A DNA stretch of 64,000 nt from NCBI RefSeq assembly GCF_022458985.1, contig NC_061771.1:30120322-30184321 (forward strand). The letters are read 5' to 3'. Origin of the DNA: Mugil cephalus. Its lineage: Eukaryota > Chordata > Actinopteri > Mugiliformes > Mugilidae. Positions 22,660-34,628 of this stretch are shown one piece after another. The notes under the pieces are model-generated. The model saw nothing but the letters and a program-made list of their open reading frames with translations. It had not been told where the DNA came from and searched no databases. Each line of letters begins with the position of its first letter. The stretch's first letter is position 1. Position numbers and translations under genes: made by a program.

Positions 22660-23290
22660 CCCATCACTATACCTGTAACGGTGAAATCATCTCAGGGACA
22701 AGATCACCACACTGAAATGGATGAACTGGTTCCTCAGTAGGGTTTCGGGAGCCTGTCAGAAACCTGTGAAGGAAACTTTGGTGAGACCTCAGTCAAACAT
22801 TTCACACACTCAGTCATATAATCATCGGTCCACATCAGAGCCACTTTGTGTGGGGTCAAAGGTGGACTTGCTCCTGTGGACATAGGCCGACCCATTAATA
22901 CCTCATGAGGCCTTAGTCCTGTTGTGGTATTTGAAGTACTACTACCCTCATGCCAGGAGGAATATAAGATGAGAATGTGGGTGGGAGGTCAACCACTGGC
23001 TACCACCATCTGTGGCGGCCGTCGGTCTGTCCAGCTGACCTTGTAGAGCTTGTTTTGTCTGTGGAAGGAACACAAACAAGACTAGGTCTCCAGTGGAGAA
23101 AGGCCGTCCTAGCTGCACCAGAGCACTATGTGCTATAGCGTTAAAAGGGACAGCTCACATCACAGGAGGACAGGACATCACAGTACACACAAACCACGTG
23201 GTGACGAGCTACATTTCCAGCCAAAAGTTCACCCCAAGCCAACAAAGGACCAGTAAAACGCAGGAAACATTGCTCCAATCAAATCAAATC
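22660..23290. mobile_element. Retroviral pol fossil (ERV-type), rearranged and broken
   Basis: Two pol-derived pieces lie side by side in opposite orientations. The minus-strand part resembles the C-terminal half of a retroviral integrase; the plus-strand part resembles the RT/RNase H connection region. Together they span only about 0.6 kb; no LTRs, gag or env are seen. It is an old, broken and rearranged fragment. The genus is uncertain (gamma/epsilon-like from general appearance). Confidence 0.6.
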
Positions 23291-23299
23291 ACACTTTAT

Positions 23300-23778
23300 T
23301 TACATAACACTTTTCATGCAAAGAAGAAAACGCAACAAGAACCAGTGGTTATTTGAGTCACTGTTGCCTTTCTATCATCTCCATCCAGTCTGCCCATTCT
23401 CCTCTGACCCCTCACATCAACAAGGCATTTTCATCCACACAACAGCCGCTCACTGACATTTTATCTTTTTCGGACCATTCTCTGTAAACCCTAGAGATGG
23501 TTGTGTGTGAAAATCCCAGTAGATCAGTTTTCTGAAACACTCAGACCAGCCCGTCTGGCACCAACAACCAGACCACGTTCCAAAGTCACTTAGATCCTCT
23601 TTCTTCCTCATTCTGATGCTCAGTTTTGACTTCAACAAGTTGTCATGATTAACCTCTACATGCCAAAATGCAGTGAATTGCAGCCACGTGATTGGCTGAT
23701 TATCTATTTGTGTTAACAAGCAATCGAAAGCAGCAAGTGAGTGTATAGTCATGCAGTGTTTCAACAAGTGGCAACAGC
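23300..23778. repeat. Fish interspersed repeat of unknown class
   Basis: The stretch around 23,455-23,720 matches a repeat that is familiar from many fish genomes (ATTGGCTGATTATCTATTTG and CAGACCAGCCCGTCTGGCAC). Its minus strand has a 112-codon open frame, but I take that as fortuitous. Class not assigned. Confidence 0.5.
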
Positions 23779-23780
23779 TA

Positions 23781-25528
23781 CATCTCAAAAAATTACAATA
23801 TCGTGAAAAAGTTCAGTATTTTGTCACTTCAGAAAGTGAAACTCACATATTATCTAGATTCATTACACATGAGTGAAATATTTCAAGCCTTTGTGTCTTG
23901 TAATCTTCATGATCATGGCTCACAGTGTCAGGGTTGTAGAGGGTGAGGTAGGACCCAAATGCAGGACAGTTGAGGAGGAGGCACTGAATCCGAGATAAAG
24001 AGGTTTTTTAATGAAAACAAACAGGAACAAAAAGCGCTGCGTGCGGCAGGTAATCCAACATGTAAAAATCAAAGAAAGAATCATGGACGTGGTGCGGAGA
24101 CAACATCAGAAAGTAACATCAACCATGAGACGAGGAACAAAGGGAAAGTAGGGCCATAAATACACAAGAGGGCTCAGGGACGACAAGACACAGGTGAGAC
24201 AGATCAGGGCAATGACACCAGGAGAAACCGATTAACAATCAAGGGACACACACGAGGAAAACACAGACAGGAAATCTGAAACTTAACAAAATAAAACAGG
24301 AAACTCAAAACATGATACAGGACATAATGATGACATACAGATAATGAAAACCCAAAACACAGTGTCTCAGAAAATTACAATATTACATAAGATTCATCAA
24401 ATAATATATATATAGATTAAACACAAATGTCAGCTTCTGAAAAGTATGTTCATTTTCATGCACTAGTTGGTTGGGCCTCCTTTTGCATGAATTCCTGCAT
24501 CAGTGTGACGTGGCATGGAGGTGATCATCCTGTGGCTCTGCTGAGGTGTAATGGAAGCCCAGATTGCTTTAATAGCAGCCTTCAGGTCATCTGCCTTGTA
24601 GGGTCTGGTGTCTCTAACCTTCCTCTTGACAACAGCCCATAGATTCTCTATGGGGTTCAGGTCAGGTGAGTTCACTGGCCAGTCAAGCACAGTAACACCA
24701 TGGTCACTGAACCAGCTGTTGGTACCTTTGCAACGTGGGCAGGTTCCAAGGTCCTGCTGGAAAATGAAATCAGCATAAAAAGTAAAGCTTGTCAGCAGAA
24801 GGAAGCATGATGTGCTCTAAATTTCCTGGTCGGTGGCTGCGTTGACTGTGGACTTCAGAAAACACAGTGGACCAACACCAGCAGATGACACGGTGCCACA
24901 AATCATCACTGACTGTGGAAACTTCACACTGGACCTCAAGCAAGGAGATTCTGCGCCTCTCCACTCTCCCCCCAGACTCTGGGACCTTGATTTCCCAATG
25001 ACGTGAACATTTTACTTTCATCTGAAAAGAGGACTTTGGACCACTGAGCAACAGTCCAGTTCTTTTTCTCCTCAGCCCAGGTAAGATGCTCCTGACGTTG
25101 TCTCTGGTTCAGGAGTGGTTTGACTTGAGGAACGTGGCATTTGTGGCCCATAGGATTCGTCTACGTCATCTCCCCCTAATTCTTGAATGGATTTTGCTTG
25201 ACAGTCCTCTCAAGGCTGTGGTTGTCCCTGTTGCTGGTCCACCTTTTCCTACGACCACCTTTTCCTTCCACTTAACCTTCTATGAATATGCTTGGATACA
25301 GCTTGGATACAGCTCTACCGGCATCTTTAGCGATGACTGTTTGTGGCTTTCTCTCCTTGTGGAGGGTGTCAGTGACTTCTGCCTTCTGGACATCTGTCCA
25401 GTCATTAGTCTTCCCTGTGATTGTGTGGCCTACTGACGCAGACTGATGAGAACATTTAAAGGCTCAGGAAACCTTTCCAGGTGTTTTGAATATTGCACTT
25501 TTGTATGATATTCTAATTTTTTGAGACG
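23781..25528 (-). mobile_element. Tc1-like DNA transposon with TIRs and TA target duplication, broken
   Basis: The left end CATCTCAAAAAATTACAATA and the right end (reverse complement CGTCTCAAAAAATTAGAATA) are inverted repeats, each flanked by TA (23,779-23,780 and 25,529-25,530), the Tc1/mariner signature. On the minus strand, 24,936-25,151 encodes the transposase segment WSKVLFSDESKMF with the catalytic D, and 24,463-24,690 encodes SPDLNPIENLW with the last D/E region. Frames do not join, and a 0.4-kb foreign element sits inside the left half (23,928-24,340). Dead, but with clean ends. Confidence 0.88.
23928..24340. mobile_element. Non-autonomous element nested in the Tc1 transposon
   Basis: It begins TGTCAGGGTT after CACAG and ends TGATGACA before TACAG, so the ends start TGTCA / end TGACA and the flanks look like a short imperfect target duplication. 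The Tc1 sequence resumes directly afterwards. No coding capacity. Class uncertain (hAT-like non-autonomous is one option). Confidence 0.6.
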
Positions 25529-25735
25529 TACCTGTGTGTGTTCTCCAGTGCAGGGCTGTTTAATGGAGGCCAGTACAGCCAGACAGTGACATATTTACAG
25601 AAGACATCTCCTGTGATCACAACGACCACAGTAGAGCTGATCTGTGATCTGTGACACAAACACAGTTGAACTGTGTCCTTGTTCTCTCTCATCACATTCA
25701 TTTCTTCCCTCTCTGTTTGTGTTTGTGTCTGACAG

Positions 25736-25853
25736 GTTCTATGGAAACTTGTTTCTGGACCAGGACTCGTCTGCCCTCACAGATGCTGACATGTCCATTC
25801 AGCTGGCTCCTGATTGGCCGATGGGATACTTCTGTGAACTGATGGGGTTAAAG
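25736..25853 (+). pseudogene. Isolated TPR exon (TTC31-like)
   Basis: A 118-base exon with acceptor GACAG and donor GT encodes FYGNLFLDQDSSALTDADMS, then IQLAPDWPMGYF and LMGLK, a TPR repeat that would precede the QYSEAEKALEQ exon found at 10,349 and 31,135. Compared with the expected TPR helix, residues are missing after GYF and after FYGN, suggesting small deletions. About 5 kb separates it from the next TPR exon at 31,135, with an immune-receptor tail and a hAT element in between, so it is a relic of a broken gene. Confidence 0.6.
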
Positions 25854-26125
25854 GTCAGCGAGTGATGTCAAATCTGCATCCTGAGATGTATCATCATGGA
25901 TCTTCACTGAAGTGATGTCATGTGTTTTGATTTCATGTGTGTTAACATGTTTAGCTCATTTAGCTTCTTTCCTCTGGACTGGTTGTCGTCCTCTCAGGTA
26001 TTACACACCGTATTACACTGTCATCTTTGAAATTCATGAACGCCAGAGGAAGCCAGGTTAGAAATGTTAATACACTTAGTTTTGTATTTAGTGTGTTGCA
26101 GACGTTTGATAGTCCTTCATCCAAG

Positions 26126-26171
26126 TCTTCGTCCTGGTCATCATTTTCCTGTCTGTCTTCCTGCTGATTAG
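26126..26171 (+). CDS. Transmembrane exon of a CD22-like receptor (3' part readable)
   Basis: VFVLVIIFLSVFLLI, followed by AG and then GTGAGC, is a single transmembrane helix whose last codon is completed by the next exon. Upstream of 26,126 the same frame soon meets a stop (TAG near 26,110), so either the acceptor is that AG or the exon has a small indel. It joins in phase to 26,276. Confidence 0.6.
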
Positions 26172-26275
26172 GTGAGCAGTTCATTTTCACTGGTTCATCA
26201 ATAATGCATCTCAAACTCAGTTGTTTAGTGATTTTGTAGGATCCTTTACTGTTTGTTCATTCTGCTTCTCTGCAG

Positions 26276-26336
26276 AAGAAAGAGATCCTGGAAACAAACC
26301 TCAGGGTCCAGACAAAGATCAAACAACAAAGCAGAG
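26276..26336 (+). CDS. CD22-like receptor, juxtamembrane cytoplasmic exon
   Basis: A 61-base exon with acceptor CTGCAG and donor GTAAGG. Joined to the preceding exon it reads IRRKRSWKQTSGSRQRSNNK followed by AE, a basic stop-transfer and linker as expected just inside the membrane. The phase is maintained exactly into the next exon at 26,677. Confidence 0.75.
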
Positions 26337-26676
26337 GTAAGGACAAAGAGTTTCACTTTAGTCTGAAAACAAATGAGAGAAACTTGTTGGAAACTTGTGT
26401 TCTTGCCCCCCACTCTTTTTTCATCCTGATTGGTTTTCATTTGATGAACTTAGAGCCATGTATTCACATCAGTCACTTATTCTCTGTCATAAATGAGAGA
26501 GGGACATTAACAGGATAAATCAACAAGTTTTTTGTTTATAAAGGTTGGGTGGCTGAGGCAGATGTCCATCTTTAGTCGTTCATCTTTTATACTATACTGT
26601 TATCTTGTGTGTTGCAGTTATTGTCCATTTTCTAACTAGTTAAAGTTCTCTTATTGATGAAATATTTGCCCTTCAG

Positions 26677-26897
26677 TCAAGTGTGGGTCCAGAAAATGAC
26701 AACGCTGCAGCTACAACACAGAGAATATCAGCAGAGCAGCAGGATGAAGTTTGCTACGCCAACGTAAGTTTCTCCAAGAACCAAGAAGATCCTCTCTACT
26801 CCAACATCACGCTAGCTCAACACAACAAACAGAAGAAGAAGACAGAGAAGGAGGGAGATGATGTAGTGTACACAGCTATCCAGTTAACTGCTTCAGG
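26677..26897 (+). CDS. CD22-like receptor, cytoplasmic tail exon with ITIMs
   Basis: A 221-base exon with acceptor CTTCAG and donor GTGAGT. It encodes a cytoplasmic tail with tyrosine motifs VCYANV and VVYTAI, which fit the ITIM pattern (I/V/L)xYxx(L/V), plus LYSNI, a near-ITIM. ITIMs recruit SHP phosphatases to dampen signalling in Siglec/CD22-type receptors (established knowledge). No stop or frame break. It joins in phase with the exons before and after. The extracellular immunoglobulin exons are absent upstream, where Tc1 and TPR sequence sits instead. Confidence 0.8.
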
Positions 26898-27066
26898 GTG
26901 AGTCTTTTACCTTTTTATTAAATTCCCTCAAAGTCTGCGCTACATGTATGATGTGTAACTTGACTGGTGGATGGAGGTAACCATGTTAAATCTGTTCTTA
27001 TTAAACTGCCTTATTGTTGTGGTTTTATTGCTGTAAGTATTTTAAACGTATGTTTACCCATTTCAG

Positions 27067-27136
27067 AATAAGAGGTGAAGCTGAGGAGGATGTGTCTGTG
27101 CTGTACAGCACAGTGAACAAAAAACACAGAGAATGA
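27067..27136 (+). CDS. CD22-like receptor, last exon with ITIM and stop
   Basis: Acceptor TTTCAG is followed by an in-phase frame IRGEAEEDVSVLYSTVNKKH then RE and TGA. VLYSTV is another ITIM-like motif. A plus-strand AATAAA at 27,819-27,824 could serve as the poly(A) signal. With the exons at 26,126-26,897 it forms a complete, apparently intact receptor 3' end lacking its ectodomain. Confidence 0.8.
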
Positions 27137-28343
27137 ACACAACACAAACCTGTGTCTCCATCTGAAGTTTCCATGAAGTTTATCCAGTTTGTCTTAAAAT
27201 GGACAATGTGCTACTATACTGTCTACAATCATTTCTGTTCAACTACTGTACCTACACATAACAGGGTTATTTAGCTCTTTTATAGCAAAGGTAGCATATG
27301 AAATAACATTTTAAGCTTCAGAAATGAAACATTTCTATTAAATTTGCCCGTATGCACTGCTGTAATTTCCTGTCCTGTGTGGGGAGAGCCATGCAGGAGC
27401 TTCTTGTTGGACTGTGTCCAGATGGGAGGTGTCTATAAATGGAGAGGAGTGTGTTTACTGGAGGACCACACGCTGTGTCTACGGTGACAAGTGCTGCTTT
27501 AAACACATCCTGGACCAGAAAGGTCATGACAAGAAACCATGACAGCCATAACTACCTCCCTGACAGAAACCTCACTGCCTTCTGAGCAGGAGACGAATGT
27601 GCAACTGATGCATGGACATTAAAAAAAGATTTATGAAAGAAAAGAGAAAGAGAAGAAGAAAGGCAGTGATCAAAGAGGACGACTGAGGACAAGACAATGA
27701 TCCGACTATGAACACTGACACTTGAATGTGTGGGATTCATATGTGGTTAGTGTGTGAGAACCAAACTCAAGGTTTATAACACGTTGAGGAACATCATCCA
27801 GAGTGAAGCCTGAGGTACAATAAAACACACACTGAAAAAAAACTCTGTTCCATTTCCAAGAAGAAAATTTGTACATCAGTTGCACATATTAAAGTTATGT
27901 TGACCATGAATTATTTGTGTTTAGTTTACTCACTTCTTATTTGTCCAAATAACATAAAATAGATTTAAACTGTTTCCTTCATTAATGTTCATGAAACTAA
28001 CCAATGTTAAACCAACATGACGTCTTCATGTATAGTATGTTCAGTTACCCTATGCAAATCAACATGACTATTTTATTTATTTAGTTATTTATTCAGTTAA
28101 CATGTGTTTTTGATATAAAGTATTTGCAGTATTTTTTTACATCAACTTAAATTGTTAAAGTGCGTCTCACACTGTTAAGATATAAAACTCCTGCATACTT
28201 TGTGTGTCCATCCTACATAATATTTAACTATTTCTGTACATGAATCTACTAAAATAAATGAATGCAGCCAAACCAACGACCACAATTACTAACATGAAGT
28301 TCTCTAAATAAATGAGGCCATGGAGAACAACATTATTTTCAAC
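27137..28343. other. 3' UTR and spacer, no gene recognised
   Basis: The first 680 bases may be the 3' UTR of the CD22-like tail (AATAAA at 27,819). The rest is AT-rich spacer without a supported gene. Confidence 0.5.
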
Positions 28344-29163
28344 TAGAGATGGGTGGATGAAGCCTCATGAAGCTTCTGGTGCTTCTTCCTGATTCTACCA
28401 AAAAAGATTTGAAGCTTCCAGTGACATCTAGTGGCCAGCTGCGTTTATAGCAGCCACCAACTTCCAAACCATTCACACATCAGTCAAGTCGCTCTTAAGC
28501 AGCTGTGTCAACAGCTTGAAATGTGACTTATTACTTGAAACTTAATTTAAATATTAATTATTTCTGCTGTGAAGTGAGATGACAAGTTTTTCAGCATCAG
28601 TGTTTTGGAGACATGACTGGAAGTTTCACTGGAAACAACTTTCAATGGTGATGATAATAAGGACATCTCTGGATTTGGATGATATACATTTCCTGGTTGT
28701 TATTAAGAGAAAGTGGTTTTAATGTAACACATGGTGTAAAAAGATTCAAATGAAACACTGTAGAGATACTTTTATTTCTATGAATGTTTCTGAAGGACTT
28801 CCTTATGGCAGTGTGGAAATAAAGTGAATATGTGCATGAGAGAATTGTGCTTGTTTGATGTATGTTTGTGGTTGTGCAACACTTGTTATTTATGAACAAG
28901 ATCTCCTCAATGGTATAATCCTCCACTATTTCTCTCATAACACTATGAAGCAGAGAGGGAACACTGAGCATTTTGCGTCTCCTTTTAATGAATGAAGGGG
29001 CTCCAAAGTTTCCGGTGTTTCTTTGTGACGTACGAAGCTTCAAACGTCATCGGTCACGTGATCACAGAGATGTGACACAAGCCTCGACACAGTGTTTCCA
29101 ACCAATCTGCTTCAATAGAGTGAAACAGGCTCCAGAGCCTCAGTGTGGAACGTCCCATCTCTA
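28344..29163. mobile_element. hAT-like non-autonomous element with inverted ends
   Basis: The left end is TAGAGATGGG and the right end CCCATCTCTA, perfect 10-base inverted repeats. Flanks TTTTCAAC and CTTTCAGC agree at six of eight positions, compatible with a worn 8-base hAT target duplication. The interior has no transposase. Parts of the same element lie inverted at 6,985-8,475. Confidence 0.75.
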
Positions 29164-30710
29164 CTTTCAGCAACAAGAAAAACTGTATTTTGTTGAAGAA
29201 TAAAAACTAGTTCTATAAAAGTAGAAAATACAATGGAAAATCCACTTGTCAGTATCATGTAGGTACGTACACATGTACAAACACGCATAAATAAACACAA
29301 TTCAGTCATTAGAACAAAGTACTGTCTGACCTTAAACCAGCTTCCTAGTGAAACCAAACATGTTCCCTTTACAAGGACAACACTTGTTATCAAAGAGTGT
29401 GGAGCAAAAACACTTCTGACCTGCAACATGTACGAACACTTGTTATTAAAAAAAAAATAAAATGCCAAAAACATAGATGAAGGCGATGCATGTGAGCTGC
29501 ATTATTTCAGTCCAGTACTAGTGAATGACAGTCCATATTCCCGGGGCCAACATGGTCGACTGGGTTCAGAAGTCTTGAAGCGATGCTCCCACAAGGCTCT
29601 CCATATTTAAACTAAATATGAGCAGCAAACAGCAAAGGCAGTGAAAGTGAGTTCCATAAGTGCTCAAAGCGTCATCAATGCAATGAAAGATGTTGTGTAT
29701 TCCAAGGGCCAACATGGTAAACTGTTTAGAACCAAGGAACGCACAACACCATCTCTGAATGCACAACACGTGGAGTAGTCCGGTCTGGAGGCCATGAAAG
29801 AGTGGATGAGTGTTTGAGCTGCGGTGGGAGGAGAGAGATGGACGGAGACGGGGGATGTTTCTGAGGGGAGGAAGGCTGTTGTAGTGACCTGTTTGATTCG
29901 AGGGTGAGGCCAGTGTCAAGGATGAATCCAAGGTTGTGGGTGTGGGAGGAGGGAATCAGGGGTGAGTTGTCCATGTTTGGACGGACGTGCTGAGCTGACT
30001 GGGTGAGGAAATACTGCGTTCATCACAATTAGTGCTTTATTGGAGCAACCATGGAGTAACATGAGACAGATTTCACTGCAACACACACACACAAGTCTGA
30101 AGATGCTGAAGGACTCTGAGATGTACTATCACTACTGGACTCAAGATACTCGCTCAGAATCACTTCAGTGAAAAATACTTAGATATAAAATATGTGGGCA
30201 CCATGTATTTTAAATACATCAAAGCAGCAGAGAGTCTTGTTGTCAACATGTTGCGTCCTTTCCTCAGGTCCACTGCAGAGTTAGATGTACTGTAAACTCT
30301 GATCACCTGATGTGGAGGAAGAAACGTTAGAAAAGTCCATTCGGAGCAGAATGTTGGGCCGTGTAACTTCAAATGATCCTCAACAGACTCGTCTATGATC
30401 TACCATCATTTATCATCTCTTGTTTACCAGTGCACCAGTTAACAGCATGAATGAAGAACACAACACTTGACTTGGAATAACACACAGACCTCTAATTTAA
30501 GGATTCTTGGTGCTTTTACTTTGTTAGCAGAGAGAGCTGGACACAGCAGAGTTTGACTAACCTGCTCCAAACATGCTTGGTCCTGTATGAGCACACCTTA
30601 CTTTGAGAAGAAGATGAACCTTCTAACTTCAGGTGTCAGCCTCCTCTAGAAATGACAGTGCCATTACACAGCCATCGCTTCGTGTTGGTATCGAGTCTGT
30701 TTTCTGACGT
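29164..30710. other. Intergenic, no gene recognised
   Basis: Contains a short internally repeated phrase (GGCCAACATGGT at about 29,542 and 29,707) and minus-strand open frames of 82-121 codons (29,566-29,974) that show no domain I recognise. A CA run lies near 30,083. It ends where copy B of the duplication begins. Confidence 0.4.
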
Positions 30711-31134
30711 GTCCATGTGAATCAGGCAGGTTACTGACTACTTCCCATCGCTAGCTGTCCCAGCCAAGACGTTGTGTGGTGAAAGCTACGTTGAAACCAT
30801 CTAAAAGGGCTGAATGTGGTAGAAAAATGAAATAAAATTCTGCCTTTGGTGGTGCTTTGTCTGATTGTCTTATTGCAGAAACCACCCACACCTCCTGGTA
30901 TTTATTTAACTTGATTTAAGAGATCTGAGCACACGAACAGCAAAACGTCTTTGAGTTAAAACTACTACCACGTGGTTTGGATTCAACAATTACCTGTGAC
31001 TGAACAATAACGTCAGATTCTGTGAGAGCAAGTGGATTTATTTATTTATTCTCTATCGATCTTCACTGAAGTGACGTCATGACGTCATGTGTGTTAACAT
31101 TTTGTAGCTGGTGTCATCTGTGTGTTAATCACAG

Positions 31135-31239
31135 CAGTACAGTGAGGCAGAGAAGGCCCTGAGGCAGGTGTTGAAGTTGGATGAGCTCTGTAAGGAAGCA
31201 TCCAGGAAACTGTCGACCTGCCGGGTCACACAACTCACG
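31135..31239 (+). pseudogene. Isolated TPR exon (TTC31-like), copy B
   Basis: Same 105-base exon as 10,349-10,453 with intact AG/GT flanks. A small change gives ALRQV in place of ALEQV. The frame is open for 35 residues. No adjoining coding exon is close enough to call a gene. Confidence 0.65.
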
Positions 31240-31437
31240 GTGAGGAGCTTCACAAGTGACTCGACGGCTCAAATTTCTCAAAGTCTGTCATCAGTCTTCA
31301 GCTGGGCAGAGCTGAGGCATAGTTCATTTTTTAGTGTCCTCCTTTAGAGTATTCTGAACTCATACCTGTGTGCCTTCATTCTGAGCTTTTAAACTTTTTT
31401 TATTTTGCCTTCACATGGGCTTTGAGGAAGAGTAAAC

Positions 31438-31631
31438 CAGTGTTTCTCAACCCCGGGTCCTCGGGGCCCACTGCCCTGCATGTTTTTGATGTTTCCCTCC
31501 TCCAACACACCTGATTCAGATGATCAGCTCGTCATCAAGCTCTGCAGTGGCCTGATAAGGAGCCGTTCATTTCAATCAGGTGTGTTGGAGGGGGGAAAAC
31601 ATGGAAACATGCAGGGCAGTGGGAAACACTG
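31438..31631. mobile_element. hAT-type MITE, copy B
   Basis: Same MITE as 10,648-10,841, again bracketed by GAGTAAAC on both sides (31,430-31,437 and 31,632-31,639). It predates the duplication. Confidence 0.9.
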
Positions 31632-31641
31632 GAGTAAACCA

Positions 31642-32390
31642 CAGAGATGGGTAGTAACGAGTTACATTTACTCCGTTACATTTACTTGAGTATGTTTGTG
31701 AAAACATTGTACTTCTAGGAGTAGTTTTAAATCACTATACTTTTTACTTTTACTCGAGTAGATTTTGTGAAGAAGAAACTACTCTTACTCCGCTACATGA
31801 GGCTACAATGAGCTCGTTACTGTTCCCCCGCGTACGCCTCATTTTAACGTTTTATTTTGACAGAGAGCGAGACTTCCGCCAAAGGCTCTACCACGTGACT
31901 GTGTTTCACCAATCAAACGTAGCCGTGCAGTCTCGTCACGTGACCATGCTCAACCTCAGCGGGGGGACGGGTCACGGGTTAGTTTTACAGTTCACAGTGT
32001 TCGCAAACGAAACAGAGAAACGGAAAAAAAAAATGTCAAAATCAACTGTTGGCAATGCAGACACAGACGAGGAGGAACATCCTTGGCCTCATGTTGGAAG
32101 CATGTCTGTGTTACAAAAAGTGCAGCAGCTACATCATGCAGTGTCTTCTGTGTCCACCAAAACAAACGGACATTTCAGCTTTCAAAGACACGCAGAGCCT
32201 GGTGGAAAGTACAAAGGTTTGGAAATAATGTTACATGTGCTTAATTTATTTTTTGTTATTTTATTGATTTTATTTTTTATTGAAGTACTTGAATTTTCCT
32301 GGATTATTTTAATTTAAGACACTTTGTAATTAATTAATTTTAAGTAATTTTATTGATTGGATTAACTGGACTCATCCAGCAAACTAATTA
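31642..32390 (+). mobile_element. hAT transposon 5' end with BED-finger exon, copy B
   Basis: Counterpart of 10,852-11,600. Here a 169-codon frame (31,808-32,317) runs through MSKSTVGNADTDEEEHPWP in another register because the A run before it is one base longer. No transposase core is present. Confidence 0.7.
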
Positions 32391-32525
32391 TCACAGGTGT
32401 CTGAGATTGATCTCAGTGATCCAAAGAGCCATGCGACACAATACCATCCATGAGTTTGATTGAAAAACAAAACATGTAATCGTTATGACACTTAAATACA
32501 ATTTGCATAATAATTTGGAACACAG
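32380..32525. mobile_element. Right end of Tc1/mariner-like element, copy B
   Basis: Same terminal fragment as 11,590-11,733, ending in GGAACACAGTG. Confidence 0.8.
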
Positions 32526-32604
32526 TGTTTTTCCCATCCACCGGCTTAAAACGTGCTTTAAATTCTTCCTTCTGGAGCCATAAATCATTGAATTTACATT
32601 GTAG

Positions 32605-34628
32605 TGTTAACATACAAATCAGATTAATGCTAGTAGATGGACGCTAGCATATGGATGCTAACAGATGAATGCTAACAGATAAAGGGTTTAAACCCTACGG
32701 ATGCTAACATGGATGCTAAGAGGCAGTGCTAACCCGGATGCTGACAGACGCATGCTAGCATACAACTCATACGAATGCTAAAGATGAATGCTAACACACA
32801 GAAACTAACGTTAAAATGAGATGAATGCTAACATACGAATGCTAACACGGATGCTAACAGACGGATGCTAACACGGTTGCTAACATGCCAACATACAAAT
32901 CAGATGAATGCTAACATACAGATGCTAAACAGATGCTAACATATAAATCATATGAATGTTAACAGACTAATTCTAACGGAAGAATGCTAACACACTGATG
33001 CTAACATATAAATCATATGAATGCTAACACAAGAATGCTGACATATGGATGCTAACAGGCAGATGCTAACAGAGTATCGAATATAAATCAGTTAAATGCT
33101 AACGCGCATGGTAACAGATGCATGCTTACACGGATGCTAACATACAAATCAGATGAATGCTAACAGACAACTGCTAACACGGTTGCTAACACAAGAATGC
33201 TATCAATGCTAACACATGAATTAATGAACATACAAATCAGTTGAATGCTAACACGTATGCTAACAGGCGGATTCCAACCCAGGTGCTAACAGACGAATGC
33301 TGATACGGATGCTAACAGATGAATGCCAATAGGGCCAATGCTAACATGGATCCATGCTAATACGGATGCTTACACAAATCAATGCTAATACGAACGCTAA
33401 TACACGAATGCTATCATATGAAGGCTAACAGTGCAATGCTGAAAGACGAATACTAACACAGACTGTTCACAGACGAATGCATAACACGGATGCTAACAGA
33501 AGAATTCTATCAGATGAAGACTAACAAACGAATGCTAACAAATGAATTAATAAACATACAAATCAGTTGAATGCTAACACGGATGCTAACAGGCGGATTC
33601 CAATCCAGATGCTAACAGACGAATGCTAACAGGCGGATGCTAACACGGATCTATGTTAATATGGATGCTAACACGGACACTAATACACGAATGCTAACGG
33701 AGATGCTTATTCACGAATGCTATCAGATTAAAGGTAACAGTCGAATGCTAACAGAAGAATGCTATCAGATGAAGGCTAACAGACCAATGCTAACACATGA
33801 ATGACTGAACATACAAATCAGTTGAATGCTAAGACGGATGCTAACAGACTAATGCTCAGAGATGAATGCTAACAGATCAGTTGCTATCACGGATGCTAAC
33901 AGATGAATGCTAACAGACAACTGCTAACACGGTTGCTAACACAAGAATGCTATCAATGCTAACAGATGAATTAATGAACATACAAATCAGTTGAATGCTA
34001 ACACAGAAGCTAACAGGCGGATTCCAACCCAGATGCTAACAGACGAATGCTAATACGGATGCTAACAGATGACTGCCAATATGGATGCTAACACGGATCG
34101 ATGCTAATACGGATGCTAACATGGGCGCTAATACACGAATGCTATCAGATGAAGGCTAACAGACGAATGCTAACAGATGAATTAATGAACATACAAATCA
34201 GTTGAATGCTAACACGTATGCTAACAGGTGGATTCCAACCCAGATGCTAACAGACGAATGCTAATACGGATGCTAACAGATGAATGCCAATACGGATGCT
34301 AACATGAGTCCATGCTAATACGGATGCTATCACAAATCAATGCTAATACGGATGCGAACATGGGCGCTAATACACGAATGCTATCAGATGAATGCTAACA
34401 CGGATGCTAACAGAAGAATTCTAACAGATGAAGACTAACAGACGAATGCTAACAAATAAATTAATAAACAAACAAATCAGTTGAATGCTAACACGGATGC
34501 TAACAGGTGGATTCCAATCCAGATGCTAACAGGCGGATGCTAACACGGATCTATGTTAATATGGATGCTAACACGGATGCTTATTCACGAATGCTATCAG
34601 ATTAAAGCTAACAGTCGATTGCTAACAT
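32605..34628. repeat. Minisatellite, ATGCTAACA-core units, copy B
   Basis: About 2.0 kb of the same degenerate 12-15-base units as in copy A but with modules gained and lost, so it is the longest of the three arrays. Near its start it has the perfect palindrome AGGGTTTAAACCCT (32,683-32,696) where A has AGGTTAACCT. Confidence 0.95.

Noticed and set aside
22660-23290. A whole endogenous retrovirus
   Set aside because: Only short pol pieces in opposite orientations are present, without LTRs, gag or env.
24463-24690. 75-codon minus-strand frame as a host gene
   Set aside because: SPDLNPIENLW and the TA-flanked inverted ends identify it as Tc1 transposase.
28642-29043. 133-codon minus-strand frame
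   Set aside because: It lies wholly within the hAT-like non-autonomous element and has no domain.
29566-29974. Pro/Ser-rich minus-strand frames
   Set aside because: No recognisable domain, start context or splice pattern; low-complexity composition explains the openness.
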